Part shown: piece by piece, positions 8,527 to 17,299 of the stretch
Layout: each line of letters begins with the position of its first letter
How positions within the stretch are numbered: position 1 is the stretch's first letter
Source of the DNA: Paracoccus denitrificans
Lineage (GTDB): Bacteria; Pseudomonadota; Alphaproteobacteria; Rhodobacterales; Rhodobacteraceae
Direction of reading: 5' to 3'
Assembly: GCA_005768755.1 (NCBI GenBank)
Contig: VAFL01000006.1
Span: 124,001-188,000, forward strand
Length of the DNA: 64,000 nucleotides
The notes under the pieces: model-generated
What the model saw: only the letters and a program-made list of their open reading frames with translations
Told to the model about the DNA's origin: nothing
Databases searched by the model: none
Position numbers and translations under genes: made by a program

Positions 8527-9533
8527 GGCGCCAGTCGCCCGACGATCTCGGCCGCCGTGCCCTGCCGTGCGTTTGCGCAACCGGTCCCGGCCCAGAAGGG
8601 GCCATAGCCGTTTTCCCCCGCAGCGGACGCGACCGCATGCAATGCCTTCAGCGCTGAATAGGGCAGCGGATAATCTGGCGCGGCGCTGCCATCGCGGCTA
8701 GAGATCACGTTTTCGACCCCGCGCGCGGGCCGACCAGATATGGCCCGCGTCATTCGCGTGCGACCGCTGGCCAAAGCAGCGCGATGGGCGGGCGATGTCC
8801 CGGCCTCATCGGCGACCAGAAAGGCCGTGCCGCATTGAGCGGCGACCGCGCCTGCGGCCAGCACTGTCCGAACATCCTCGCGCGTCATGATCCCGCCCGC
8901 AGCAATCAGGGGCAGGCCGATATCCTTCAGCGCCGCCAGCAGGTCGAGCGTTTCCAACCGCTCATCCTGCGCGTCCGTATCCGTCACGCCGCGGTGCCCG
9001 CCTGCCTGCCAGCCCTGCGCAACAATCCCGTCCAGCCCCGCCGCCCTGGCCTTTTCGGCATCGGCCCTGCACGTCGCCGATCCCAGCAGGATTGCACCAC
9101 TGTCGCGCAGCGCGGCAATCTGATCGTCGGGCGGCAGGCCAAAGTGAAAGCTGACAACACCAGGTTTTTCTGCCAACAACATCGCCAGCATGTCCGGGTC
9201 GTCCGCGAAGGGACGATAACCATCGCTGAGGGCTTCGGGCCGGTCCGCGCCGAAACGGGCGAAATCGGGTGCAAGACCGTCCAGCCACGCCTGTTCTTTC
9301 GCCGCATCGCGGCGTGGCGGGCGGTGGCAGAACACATTGACGTTGAAGCGCTGGCCCGTCAGCGCGCGCACCTGCCGGATATCCTTGCCAGCCCGTTCGG
9401 CATCCTGCGCCGCAACCCCGAGCGAGCCGAGGCCACCGGCATTCGCGACCGCCGCCGCCAAAGCCGGCGTTGTCACGCCCGCCATAGGCGCCTGAATGAT
9501 TGGCACATGCATTCCGATCCGGTCCAACAACAT
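8523..9533 (-). CDS. Nitronate monooxygenase-like flavoprotein
   Basis: FMN-dependent TIM-barrel protein of 336 residues from the 2-nitropropane dioxygenase/nitronate monooxygenase family. The N-terminal PIIQAPMAGVTTPALA motif, the phosphate-binding GWQAGGHRG segment and the later LIAAGGI stretch are typical. Family members oxidise alkyl nitronates such as propionate-3-nitronate; some related proteins are enoyl-ACP reductases, so the substrate is not certain. A clear AGGAG precedes the start. It is convergent with epmA and shares the CTAG stop overlap. Confidence 0.85.
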   Translation of the reverse strand: MLLDRIGMHVPIIQAPMAGVTTPALAAAVANAGGLGSLGVAAQDAERAGKDIRQVRALTGQRFNVNVFCHRPPRRDAAKEQAWLDGLAPDFARFGADRPEALSDGYRPFADDPDMLAMLLAEKPGVVSFHFGLPPDDQIAALRDSGAILLGSATCRADAEKARAAGLDGIVAQGWQAGGHRGVTDTDAQDERLETLDLLAALKDIGLPLIAAGGIMTREDVRTVLAAGAVAAQCGTAFLVADEAGTSPAHRAALASGRTRMTRAISGRPARGVENVISSRDGSAAPDYPLPYSALKALHAVASAAGENGYGPFWAGTGCANARQGTAAEIVGRLAP

Positions 9534-9592
9534 GGCGAACTCCTTTCCTTTTCGCTATTTACAACCCTCGCGCCGCGCAGGATCAAGCGCGC

Positions 9593-10351
9593 ATGTTCGA
9601 ACTGTCCCTTGACCTGGTCATCATGCTTATCGGTGCCGCCTTCGTGGCGGGCTTTGTCGATGCCATTGCCGGTGGCGGCGGGCTTATTACCGTACCGGTG
9701 CTGATGCTGGCCGGCCTGCCGCCGGCGCAGGCCCTGGCGACCAACAAGGTGCAGGGCGTGTTTGGCGCGGCGACTGCTGCAATCAGTTATGCTGCTGCAG
9801 GCCATGTGGACCCGCGTCGCCAGATCGGCGCGGCATCGGTGGCTTTTGTGGCAGGACTGGCGGGCGCGTTCTGCGTGACCCTGATCCCGACGCAGGCGCT
9901 GCGTTATGCCCTGCCGGTCATCCTGATTGCCATCGCCGCCTTTTTCGCGCTGAAACCGGGGCTGAGCGATGCAGATCGCGCCGCACGGATCTCGCCCCTG
10001 GTGTTCACGGCCTTTGTTGTGCCCGTGATCGGCTTTTACGACGGACTGGTTGGCCCAGGCACCGGGGCCTTCTTCATGCTCAGTTTCGTCATGCTGGCAG
10101 GTTATGGCATCCTGAAAGCCACAGCGCATACAAAACTGTTGAATCTGGCATCAAACCTGGGTGGCTTGGTGGCCTTTGCGCTGGTTGGAAAGCCGCTATG
10201 GCTGACGGGGCTCGCCATGGGTGCGGCGCAGGTTGCCGGGGCGTGGGTCGGTTCACGTCTGGCAATGCGGATTGGTGCGCGGCTGATCAAGCCGTTGCTG
10301 GTCACCACATCGACTGGCCTTGCGCTGAAGCTGATCTATGACCTGATGTGA
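9593..10351 (+). CDS. TSUP-family membrane permease (TauE/SafE type)
   Basis: Integral membrane protein of 252 residues with seven to eight hydrophobic segments. The start at 9593 (MFELSLDLVIMLIG) is preferred because the longer open frame upstream overlaps the start of the divergent gene. The VDAIAGGGGLITVP motif near residue 22 and its repeat-like partner IGFYDGLVGPGTGAFF in the second half are the internal duplication of the TSUP family. Members export sulfite, sulfoacetate or related anions; nothing nearby fixes the substrate. Confidence 0.85.
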   Translation: MFELSLDLVIMLIGAAFVAGFVDAIAGGGGLITVPVLMLAGLPPAQALATNKVQGVFGAATAAISYAAAGHVDPRRQIGAASVAFVAGLAGAFCVTLIPTQALRYALPVILIAIAAFFALKPGLSDADRAARISPLVFTAFVVPVIGFYDGLVGPGTGAFFMLSFVMLAGYGILKATAHTKLLNLASNLGGLVAFALVGKPLWLTGLAMGAAQVAGAWVGSRLAMRIGARLIKPLLVTTSTGLALKLIYDLM

Positions 10352-10367
10352 TCTTTTCCTGCGACCG

Positions 10368-10383
10368 TTAACCGAAATTTAAC
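10368..10383. promoter_or_regulatory. CtrA-type binding site
   Basis: TTAA, seven bases, then TTAAC: a complete match to the alphaproteobacterial CtrA consensus TTAA-N7-TTAAC. It ends 43 bases before the start codon of the sulfotransferase-like gene, a typical place for promoter control. Binding itself is inferred. Confidence 0.6.
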
Positions 10384-10426
10384 CAAGCCTCGCCCAACTT
10401 CAATCTGTGGTTGAATTGGGGTGATC

Positions 10427-11053
10427 ATGCTTCCTAAGATTTTTGTCATCGGCTTCAACAAGTGCGGGACGACCAGTCTGCACAAGATGTTTCGCCGCGC
10501 GGGCCTGATTTCATCGCACTACCGACATCATCACGCGGATGGAAAGAGTGTCATCCTTGGCGAAAAAATCGCGCAGAACGCGGCGGCGGGACTGCCCCTT
10601 TTGTCCGGGATCGGTGATGCGACAGCTTATTCCGACATGGATATGTGCGACAAGCGCGACTATCTTTCGGGCATCGGTCATTTCCGGCTGCTGGATCGTC
10701 AGTATCCGGGCAGCCGCTTCATCCTGAACACGCGCGATCCCTATAACTGGCTGACCTCGCGTTGCCGGCACTTCAATGGCGGCTATTTGCGCAGGGCAAT
10801 GGTGCAGGCCGGGATCAGCGACATCCGCGCAATGCGCGATATCTGGCTGCATGACTGGCACGCCCACCACGCTGCCCTTCAGGTCCATTTCGCGACCCGC
10901 AAGGACCAGTTCCTCATCTTCGATATCGAAACGGACAGCCCGCGCAAGCTTTGCGACTTCCTGCCGGAATACGGGCTGAAGCCCGGCCAGTGGCGTCACC
11001 ACAACCGGACCCCGGAAGACTATCCGCAGCCAGAGGCAGCGCCCGTGCCCTAG
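10427..11053 (+). CDS. Sulfotransferase-like protein
   Basis: A 208-residue P-loop protein. Close to the N-terminus, FNKCGTTSLH matches the 5'-phosphosulfate loop of PAPS-dependent sulfotransferases, and RDPYNWLTSR about 100 residues later matches the 3'-phosphate-binding region. This is the short bacterial form that sulfates surface glycans or small molecules, acceptor unknown. A GTG six bases upstream (10421) is an alternative start. The gene stands behind a full CtrA box, and its last bases CTAG are shared with the stop of the convergent Lrp gene. Confidence 0.72.
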   Translation: MLPKIFVIGFNKCGTTSLHKMFRRAGLISSHYRHHHADGKSVILGEKIAQNAAAGLPLLSGIGDATAYSDMDMCDKRDYLSGIGHFRLLDRQYPGSRFILNTRDPYNWLTSRCRHFNGGYLRRAMVQAGISDIRAMRDIWLHDWHAHHAALQVHFATRKDQFLIFDIETDSPRKLCDFLPEYGLKPGQWRHHNRTPEDYPQPEAAPVP

Positions 11054-11517
11054 ATTGGCAATCCGCCGTCTTCCTTGGCGGATTTCAGCACAATTTCAGA
11101 ACGCACCTGCGTGACCTGGCTGTGTTGCAGCAAACGGTCATGAATGAAGTCCGCCAGGGCATCCAGATCGCGGACCTGCAGTTCCAGCACATAGTCCGCA
11201 TCGCCGGACACGGAATGGGCCGCCCTGACCTCTGGCTGGGCAGCGGCAAAGCTGGCGAAGTCCTTGTCGCCGACGGCCCCATGACTGCGCAGGTTGACCC
11301 GCGCGAAGGCGCGAATACCAAAGCCCAACGCCCGACCATCCAGCCGCGCGGTATAACCGCGGATCGCGCCCGATTTTTCCAGCGCGGCCCGCCTGCGCGA
11401 ACATTGCGACGGCGACAGGTGCACGATCTCGGACAGCTGCGCATTTGTCAGCGCCCCGTCACGCTGCAATGCGGCAAGAATCGCGCGATCAAAGCTGTCA
11501 TGCGTGTTATCATTCAT
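11050..11517 (-). CDS. Lrp/AsnC-family regulator next to hppD
   Basis: 155-residue regulator with an N-terminal winged helix (SFDRAILAALQRDGALTNAQ... SPSQCSRRRAALEKSG) and a C-terminal ligand-binding RAM domain. I choose the ATG at 11517 over two upstream in-frame ATGs because the first helix begins right after it, as in other Lrp proteins. It is divergent from hppD, so control of tyrosine/phenylalanine breakdown with an aromatic amino acid as effector is a reasonable guess. A tandem repeat just upstream may be its binding site. Confidence 0.85.
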   Translation of the reverse strand: MNDNTHDSFDRAILAALQRDGALTNAQLSEIVHLSPSQCSRRRAALEKSGAIRGYTARLDGRALGFGIRAFARVNLRSHGAVGDKDFASFAAAQPEVRAAHSVSGDADYVLELQVRDLDALADFIHDRLLQHSQVTQVRSEIVLKSAKEDGGLPI

Positions 11518-11526
11518 ATTATCACC

Positions 11527-11545
11527 AATCATGCACAAATCATGC
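11527..11545. promoter_or_regulatory. Phased direct repeat, candidate Lrp operator
   Basis: AATCATGC occurs at 11527-11534 and again at 11538-11545, exactly 11 bases apart, which places both on the same helix face. A related TCATTATGC follows at 11567. The position between the divergent lrp and hppD genes fits Lrp-type control. Confidence 0.4.
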
Positions 11546-11629
11546 GAACAATGGTTGAAAAGCTGTCATTATGCAAACCTCGTGAGGGGCGCTTGCGGCA
11601 TGATGATCCAAGCCGAATAGGAGGATGAC

Positions 11630-12742
11630 ATGGGCCCTTTCCCGCATAATGCCCCGAAAGCCGAAATCAGCGACGCGAACCCCGCCGGCACGGACGGTTT
11701 CGAATTTGTCGAATTTGCGCATCCGAACCCGGATGAACTTGACCAGCTTTTCCGCAAGATGGGCTTCACGCCGGTTGCAAAGCATAAGACCAGGAATGTC
11801 ACGCTGTATCGTCAGGGTGGCATCAACTATGTGCTGAATGCCGAACCCGACAGTCATGCCAGCCAGTTCATCACCGATCACGGCCCCTGCGCCCCCGCAA
11901 TGGGGTGGCGTGTGGTCGATGCCCAGCATGCGCTGAAACGCGCGGTCGATCTGGGTGCCGAGGAATATACCGGCCCCGGCAAGGTGCTGGATTTCCCCGC
12001 CGTGAAGGGGATCGGCGGCAGCCTTCTGTATTTCATCGACAAGTATGACGAAACCGGCAGCGCCTGGGAGGCCGAATATGACTGGCTGGGCGAGGCAGAC
12101 CCGCGCCCCGAAGGCGTCGGCTTCTACTACATCGACCACCTGACCCATAACGTCGTGCGCGGCAACATGGACACCTGGTACAAGTTCTATAACCAGACCT
12201 TCAATTTCCGCGAAATCCGGTATTTCGACATCAAGGGCAAGCAGACCGGGCTGTTTTCCCGCGCCCTGACCTCGCCCGATGGCAAGATCCGCATCCCGAT
12301 CAATGAATCGGCCGATGAACACAGCCAGATCGAGGAATATCTGAACGAATACAATGGCGAAGGCATCCAGCATATCGCTGTTGCGTCCGAGGATATCTAT
12401 GCCTCGACCGATGCGATTGCCGCCAAGGGGCTGGAATTCATGCCCGGCCCGCCGGATGTCTATTATGAAATGTCCCGCAAGCGCGTCACCGACCATCAAG
12501 AGCCGCTGGAGAAGATGAAGAAGCACGGCATCCTGATCGACGGCGAAGGCGTGGTCGATGGTGGCACGACGCGGATCCTGTTGCAGATCTTCTCGAAAAC
12601 CGTGATCGGGCCGATCTTCTTCGAATTCATCCAGCGCAAGGGCGATGACGGCTTTGGCGAGGGCAATTTCCGCGCCCTGTTCGAATCGATCGAGGAAGAC
12701 CAGATGCGTCGCGGCGTGCTGAAGCCCGAAGACGCTGCATGA
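11630..12742 (+). CDS. hppD: 4-hydroxyphenylpyruvate dioxygenase
   Basis: Non-haem iron enzyme that turns 4-hydroxyphenylpyruvate into homogentisate in tyrosine breakdown, 370 residues. The iron ligands are present: His170 in YIDHLTHNV, His248 in EGIQHIA and Glu332 in IFFEFIQRK. Both vicinal-oxygen-chelate domains are complete. A good AGGAGG precedes the ATG. The stop overlaps the start of the Rieske gene (ATGA). Homogentisate dioxygenase is not in the window; fumarylacetoacetase is 36 kb away. Confidence 0.96.
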   Translation: MGPFPHNAPKAEISDANPAGTDGFEFVEFAHPNPDELDQLFRKMGFTPVAKHKTRNVTLYRQGGINYVLNAEPDSHASQFITDHGPCAPAMGWRVVDAQHALKRAVDLGAEEYTGPGKVLDFPAVKGIGGSLLYFIDKYDETGSAWEAEYDWLGEADPRPEGVGFYYIDHLTHNVVRGNMDTWYKFYNQTFNFREIRYFDIKGKQTGLFSRALTSPDGKIRIPINESADEHSQIEEYLNEYNGEGIQHIAVASEDIYASTDAIAAKGLEFMPGPPDVYYEMSRKRVTDHQEPLEKMKKHGILIDGEGVVDGGTTRILLQIFSKTVIGPIFFEFIQRKGDDGFGEGNFRALFESIEEDQMRRGVLKPEDAA

Positions 12743-13086
12743 GTTGGCGCGATATCTCGACCGCGCCGGACCCCGGCACGGTCGTCTGCACGATTGATGA
12801 GGTCGAGGGCGTTCGCGCCTTCGACCTTTCCGGTTTTCCGCTGCTGATCATCCGTGATGCGGCAGGCCTGCGTGGCTTTGTGAACCTGTGTCCGCATCAG
12901 TATCTGCCACTGGATTACCGCAGCGCAAATATCCTGTCGGCAGATGGGACCCGGATCATCTGTTCGTCACACCAGGCGCAGTTCGACGCGCAAAGCGGTG
13001 ACATCTGCAACGGCCCCGCATCTTGTGGTCTCGATCCGGTTCCGCTGCGTCAGGATGGCAGCAATATCACGATTGGCGATCGGTGA
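12739..13086 (+). CDS. Small Rieske [2Fe-2S] protein coupled to hppD
   Basis: A 115-residue single-domain Rieske protein. The cluster ligands are seen as CPH (residues 51-53, in NLCPHQYLPL) and CSSH some 20 residues later. No membrane helix or oxygenase domain is attached, so it is ferredoxin-like and probably passes electrons. It overlaps the end of hppD by four bases and must be co-translated with it. HPPD needs no external electron donor, so the partner is not obvious. Confidence 0.85.
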   Translation: MSWRDISTAPDPGTVVCTIDEVEGVRAFDLSGFPLLIIRDAAGLRGFVNLCPHQYLPLDYRSANILSADGTRIICSSHQAQFDAQSGDICNGPASCGLDPVPLRQDGSNITIGDR

Positions 13087-13458
13087 TTCCAGCCCCGGAG
13101 GACACGCAGAAGGCGGCCGGGGCCAAGCATGGTTGGCTATGCAGGCCCGCTACCCGCTCACGCTGCTGTGACCGCCATAATCCTGCTAGTCTGTCAAGCC
13201 CTAGATAGTTCGCCAAACCGTCATACAAAATATTGACAGAGAAGGCCGATTCGACACAAGATGGTCAGGCTCTGGCAACGCAGGAATCAGTCTTTAAGCG
13301 GGACAGAAAGGGGCGCGGAAGCCCTTCAGAATGCCCGCGGGGGCCAAGATCAGAGCATCAACAAACCATGGTGGCGGGGCCATGGGCACGCCAGCCGGAA
13401 AAGTGCGTTTTCTGGGCGGCGGGCTTCACCCCCGCACCGAACACAAGGATGGGGACAA
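13087..13458 (+). promoter_or_regulatory. Long leader and promoter region of the nrdHIEF operon
   Basis: 372 bases without a convincing gene. At 13223-13238 the stretch ATACAAAATATTGACA resembles one half of an NrdR box pair in its core (matching about 11 of 16 consensus positions); a second box at the usual spacing is not evident. It also contains TTGACA at 13233, a possible -35 element without a good -10. Downstream the region is GC-rich with several possible hairpins, for example CCATGG arms around 13368 and 13382. Control by NrdR or by a metal-dependent repressor is possible but not shown. Confidence 0.35.
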
Positions 13459-13680
13459 ATGAGCATCACCGTTTACAGCAAGCCGGCTTGCGTCCAGTGC
13501 ACCGCCACCACCCGTGCGCTGCAAGCGCGCGGCATCGAATTCGACGTGGTCGACCTGACACAGGACGAAACCGCCTATGCGCATGTCTCGGGTCTGGGTT
13601 ATCGTCAGGCTCCGGTCGTGATTGCCGGCGATTCGCACTGGTCGGGCTTTCGCCCGGACCTGATCGGTCAGCTTTCCTGA
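13459..13680 (+). CDS. nrdH: NrdH redoxin
   Basis: Glutaredoxin-like protein with thioredoxin-like activity that reduces the class Ib ribonucleotide reductase. The ATG at 13459 follows AAGGATGGGG; the longer open frame upstream is not coding-like. The 73-residue protein carries the redox pair CVQC at residues 11-14 and the C-terminal WSGFRPD motif that distinguishes NrdH from ordinary glutaredoxins. First gene of nrdHIEF. Confidence 0.95.
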   Translation: MSITVYSKPACVQCTATTRALQARGIEFDVVDLTQDETAYAHVSGLGYRQAPVVIAGDSHWSGFRPDLIGQLS

Positions 13681-13713
13681 TCACGGGCGGTCATTCGCAT
13701 TGGCTTCGGGAAC

Positions 13714-14130
13714 ATGTCGCAGCTCGTCTATTTTTCTTCCCGCTCGGGCAATACGGCGAAATTCGTCGCCCGACTGGGGTTGGATGCGCTGCGCATACCG
13801 ATTGATGCCGATCAGCCAATGCCGCAACCCGATCAGCCTTATGTGCTGATCACGCCCAGCTATTCGGACGGCCAAGGGCGCGGTGCCGTGCACCCCCAGG
13901 TCGTCCGCTTCCTGAACGACCCCGCCCGACGGGCGCTGATCCGCGGTGTGATCGCCAGCGGAAATCGCAATTTCGGACAGTATTACGCGCTTGCCGGCCG
14001 CCGCGTCGCCGACAAGCTGAACGTGCCCCTGCTCTATCGGTTCGAGTTGGCCGGCAATGACGAAGACATCGCCCTGGTGACCCAAGGGCTTCACCGATTC
14101 TGGAGAGAGACATGCTTGATGACCGCCTGA
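13714..14130 (+). CDS. nrdI: NrdI flavodoxin-like activator
   Basis: Flavodoxin that supplies the oxidant for building the dimanganese-tyrosyl radical cofactor in NrdF. 138 residues with the FMN phosphate loop FSSRSGNTAKF near the start and the ASGNRNFGQYY segment. Its end overlaps the start of nrdE by 19 bases. Confidence 0.95.
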   Translation: MSQLVYFSSRSGNTAKFVARLGLDALRIPIDADQPMPQPDQPYVLITPSYSDGQGRGAVHPQVVRFLNDPARRALIRGVIASGNRNFGQYYALAGRRVADKLNVPLLYRFELAGNDEDIALVTQGLHRFWRETCLMTA

Positions 14131-16256
14131 ACCGTCCCGCGCCCGAGGCGAAGGACTATCACGCGCTGAACGCGATGCTGAACCTGTATGATGATGCAGG
14201 CCAGATCCAGTTCGACGCAGACAAGAAGGCGGCGCGGCAATATTTTTTGCAGCATGTGAACCAGAACACGGTTTTCTTCCACAGCCTTGATGAAAAGCTG
14301 GGCTATCTGGTCGACGAAGGCTATTACGACGCCGCCGTGCTGGACCAGTATTCCAAGAATTTCCAGCGCAGGATCTGGGATGCGGCCTTCGCGCTGAAGT
14401 TCCGCTTTCCGACCTTCCTGGGCGCGTTCAAATATTACACCTCCTACACGCTGAAAACCTGGGACGGCGAGCGTTTTCTGGAGCGGTATGAGGATCGCGT
14501 GGTCATGGTCGCGCTGACGCTGGCGCGCGGTGACGAAGATCTGGCCATGCGCCTGATGGAAGAAATCATCGAGGGCCGTTTCCAGCCCGCGACGCCGACC
14601 TTCCTGAATGCCGGCAAACGCGCGCGGGGCGAATTCGTGTCCTGCTTCCTGCTGCGCATCGAAGACAACATGGAATCGATCGGGCGCGGCATCAATTCGG
14701 CCTTGCAACTCAGCAAGCGCGGCGGTGGCGTGGCCCTGATGCTGACCAACATTCGCGAACACGGCGCACCGATCAAACAGATCGCCAACCAGTCCTCGGG
14801 CGTGATCCCGGTGATGAAACTGCTGGAAGACAGCTTCTCCTATGCCAACCAGCTGGGTGCGCGGCAGGGCGCGGGCGCGGTCTACCTGAACGCGCATCAC
14901 CCTGATATCCTTCGCTTCCTTGATACCAAGCGCGAAAATGCGGACGAAAAGATCCGCATCAAGACTCTGTCGCTTGGCGTCGTGATCCCCGACATCACTT
15001 TCGAACTGGCGAAGAAGAACGAGGATATGTACCTGTTCTCGCCCCATGACGTGCAGAAGGTTTATGGCGTCCCCTTCTCGGATATTTCCGTGACCGAGAA
15101 GTATCACGAAATGGTCGACAACCCGAAAATCCGCAAGAAGAAGATCAATGCCCGCGCGTTCTTCCAGACCATCGCGGAAATCCAGTTCGAATCCGGTTAT
15201 CCCTATATCATGTTCGAAGACACGGTGAACGCCGCGAACCCGATTGCAGGTCGCATCGCCATGTCGAACCTGTGCAGCGAAATCCTGCAGGTGAACACTG
15301 CGTCGGAATTCAACGACGACTTGTCCTATGCCGAAATGGGCACGGATATTTCGTGCAATCTCGGCTCGCTGAACATTGCCAAGGCGATGGACAGCGGCGA
15401 TCTGGCCGCGACCGTCGGCACTGCCATCCGGGCGCTGAATGCGGTGTCTGAAATGTCGGCCATCGACTCGGTCCCGTCGATCCGCAAGGGCAATGACGAG
15501 GGCCACGCCATCGGGCTGGGCCAGATGAACCTGCACGGCTATCTGGCGCGCGAGCGGATCCATTACGGATCGCCCGAAGGGATCGACTTCACCAATATCT
15601 ACTTCGCCACGGTGCTGTATCACGCGCTGCGCGCCTCGAACGCATTGGCGAAAGAGCGTGGGCGCAGCTTTGTGGGCTTCGAGCAGTCGAAATATGCCGA
15701 TGGCACCTTCTTCGACAAGTATGTGGACCGCGACTGGCTGCCGGAAACCGAACGCGTGACCGAACTGTTCTCAGATGCCGGCATCCCCGTCCCCACGCGC
15801 GCAGAATGGGCCGCCCTGCGCGACGCGGTGATGACTGACGGTCTGTATAACCGCAACCTTCAGGCGGTGCCGCCGACCGGCTCGATCAGCTATATCAACT
15901 ATGCCACCTCCTCGATCCACCCGATCACGGCGAAGATCGAGGTCCGCAAGGAAGGCAAGATCGGCCGCGTCTACTACCCCGCGCCCTACATGACCAACGA
16001 CAACCTGGAATTCTATCGCGACGCGTACGAGATCGGCCCCGAAGCCATCATCGACACCTATGCCGCCGCGACCCAGCATGTCGATCAGGGCCTGTCGCTG
16101 ACGCTGTTCTTCCCGGCCGACGCCACCACGCGCGACATCAACAAGGCCCAGATCTATGCCTGGAAGAAGGGCATCAAGACCATCTATTACATCCGCCTGC
16201 GCCAGAACGCCCTTGAAGGGACCGAGGTTCAAGGCTGCGTTTCCTGCACGCTGTGA
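14112..16256 (+). CDS. nrdE: Class Ib ribonucleotide reductase, catalytic subunit
   Basis: Reduces ribonucleoside diphosphates to deoxyribonucleotides; 714 residues, the normal length of NrdE. The N-terminus lacks the ATP cone of class Ia NrdA, which identifies class Ib. Active-site cysteines are visible in FVSCFLL and in NLCSEIL, and the C-terminal pair ends the protein as GCVSCTL, the substrate of NrdH. It overlaps nrdI and is followed after 11 bases by nrdF. Confidence 0.96.
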   Translation: MLDDRLNRPAPEAKDYHALNAMLNLYDDAGQIQFDADKKAARQYFLQHVNQNTVFFHSLDEKLGYLVDEGYYDAAVLDQYSKNFQRRIWDAAFALKFRFPTFLGAFKYYTSYTLKTWDGERFLERYEDRVVMVALTLARGDEDLAMRLMEEIIEGRFQPATPTFLNAGKRARGEFVSCFLLRIEDNMESIGRGINSALQLSKRGGGVALMLTNIREHGAPIKQIANQSSGVIPVMKLLEDSFSYANQLGARQGAGAVYLNAHHPDILRFLDTKRENADEKIRIKTLSLGVVIPDITFELAKKNEDMYLFSPHDVQKVYGVPFSDISVTEKYHEMVDNPKIRKKKINARAFFQTIAEIQFESGYPYIMFEDTVNAANPIAGRIAMSNLCSEILQVNTASEFNDDLSYAEMGTDISCNLGSLNIAKAMDSGDLAATVGTAIRALNAVSEMSAIDSVPSIRKGNDEGHAIGLGQMNLHGYLARERIHYGSPEGIDFTNIYFATVLYHALRASNALAKERGRSFVGFEQSKYADGTFFDKYVDRDWLPETERVTELFSDAGIPVPTRAEWAALRDAVMTDGLYNRNLQAVPPTGSISYINYATSSIHPITAKIEVRKEGKIGRVYYPAPYMTNDNLEFYRDAYEIGPEAIIDTYAAATQHVDQGLSLTLFFPADATTRDINKAQIYAWKKGIKTIYYIRLRQNALEGTEVQGCVSCTL

Positions 16257-16267
16257 GGGGCAAGAAT

Positions 16268-17248
16268 ATGAAAGATTCCGTCAGAACCGCCCGCGCGGTC
16301 CCTGCCGCCGTCAACTGGAACCGCCTTCAGGACGACAAGGATCTGGAGATCTGGAACCGTCTGACCGCCAATTTCTGGCTGCCAGAGAAGGTGCCGCTGT
16401 CCAATGACATTCAAAGCTGGTCGCAGCTGAAACCGGCCGAACAGACGCTGACCATCCGCGTCTTTACCGGGCTGACGCTGCTGGACACGATCCAGAACAC
16501 CATCGGCGCGCCTGCGCTGCTGCCAGACGCGATCACGCCTCATGAAGAGGCCGTTCTGACCAATATCGCGTTCATGGAAGCTGTCCACGCACGCAGCTAT
16601 TCCAGTGTCTTTTCGACGCTGTGCCAGACCTCGGAAGTGGACGAGGCCTTCCGTTGGTCGTCCGAGAACGAGCAGCTTCAGGCCAAGTCGCGCTTGATCG
16701 TGGATGAATATGATGCGGCCAGCCACCCGCTGAAAAAGAAGATCGCCAGCGTCTTCCTGGAAAGCTTCCTGTTCTATTCGGGCTTCTACCTGCCGATGCA
16801 CTGGTCATCGCGCGCGCGCCTGACCAATACCGCCGACCTGATCCGCCTGATTATCCGGGATGAAGCAATACACGGCTATTACATCGGCTATAAATTCCAG
16901 CGCGCACTGGAAAAAGCCAGCGAGTCAGAGCGGGCAGAGCTGAAGGATTTCGCATTCTCTCTCCTCTTTGATCTCTACGACATTGAAACCAAATATACCG
17001 AAACCCTTTACGATCCGGTTAACCTGACCGAGGACGTGAAGACCTTCCTGCACTACAACGCCAACAAGGCACTGCAGAACCTGGGATACGAGGCCCTGTT
17101 CCCGCCCGAGGCCTGCAAGGTTTCGCCCGCGATCCTGGCCGCGCTGTCGCCGAATTCAGACGAAAATCATGACTTCTTCTCGGGCTCCGGCTCCAGCTAC
17201 GTGATCGGCAAGGCCGTCGCGACCGAGGATGAAGACTGGGATTTCTGA
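16268..17248 (+). CDS. nrdF: Class Ib ribonucleotide reductase, radical subunit
   Basis: Holds the metal centre and tyrosyl radical used by NrdE, 326 residues from the ATG at 16268 (GAGGGG upstream; the earlier in-frame start at 16253 has no such site). Ligands are Asp73, Glu104, His107, Glu165, Glu199 and His202; the radical tyrosine is Tyr111 in HARSYSSVF. The C-terminal tail EDEDWDF is the docking peptide for NrdE. A terminator follows. Confidence 0.96.
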   Translation: MKDSVRTARAVPAAVNWNRLQDDKDLEIWNRLTANFWLPEKVPLSNDIQSWSQLKPAEQTLTIRVFTGLTLLDTIQNTIGAPALLPDAITPHEEAVLTNIAFMEAVHARSYSSVFSTLCQTSEVDEAFRWSSENEQLQAKSRLIVDEYDAASHPLKKKIASVFLESFLFYSGFYLPMHWSSRARLTNTADLIRLIIRDEAIHGYYIGYKFQRALEKASESERAELKDFAFSLLFDLYDIETKYTETLYDPVNLTEDVKTFLHYNANKALQNLGYEALFPPEACKVSPAILAALSPNSDENHDFFSGSGSSYVIGKAVATEDEDWDF

Positions 17249-17270
17249 TCCCGGCAGATCACGCCCTGAT

Positions 17271-17299
17271 GGTTGCGCCCCGGCGCAGCCTTTCTTTTT
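17271..17299 (+). terminator. Intrinsic terminator of nrdHIEF
   Basis: Stem GGTTGCGC / GCGCAGCC (one G-U pair) with loop CCCG, then TTTCTTTTT. It starts 22 bases after the nrdF stop. Confidence 0.85.

Noticed and set aside
13087..13458. Cobalamin riboswitch in front of nrdHIEF
   Set aside because: I looked for the B12 box and the conserved core and found no convincing match.
14091..15623. A 510-codon open frame on the minus strand
   Set aside because: Antisense of nrdE; no recognisable domain.
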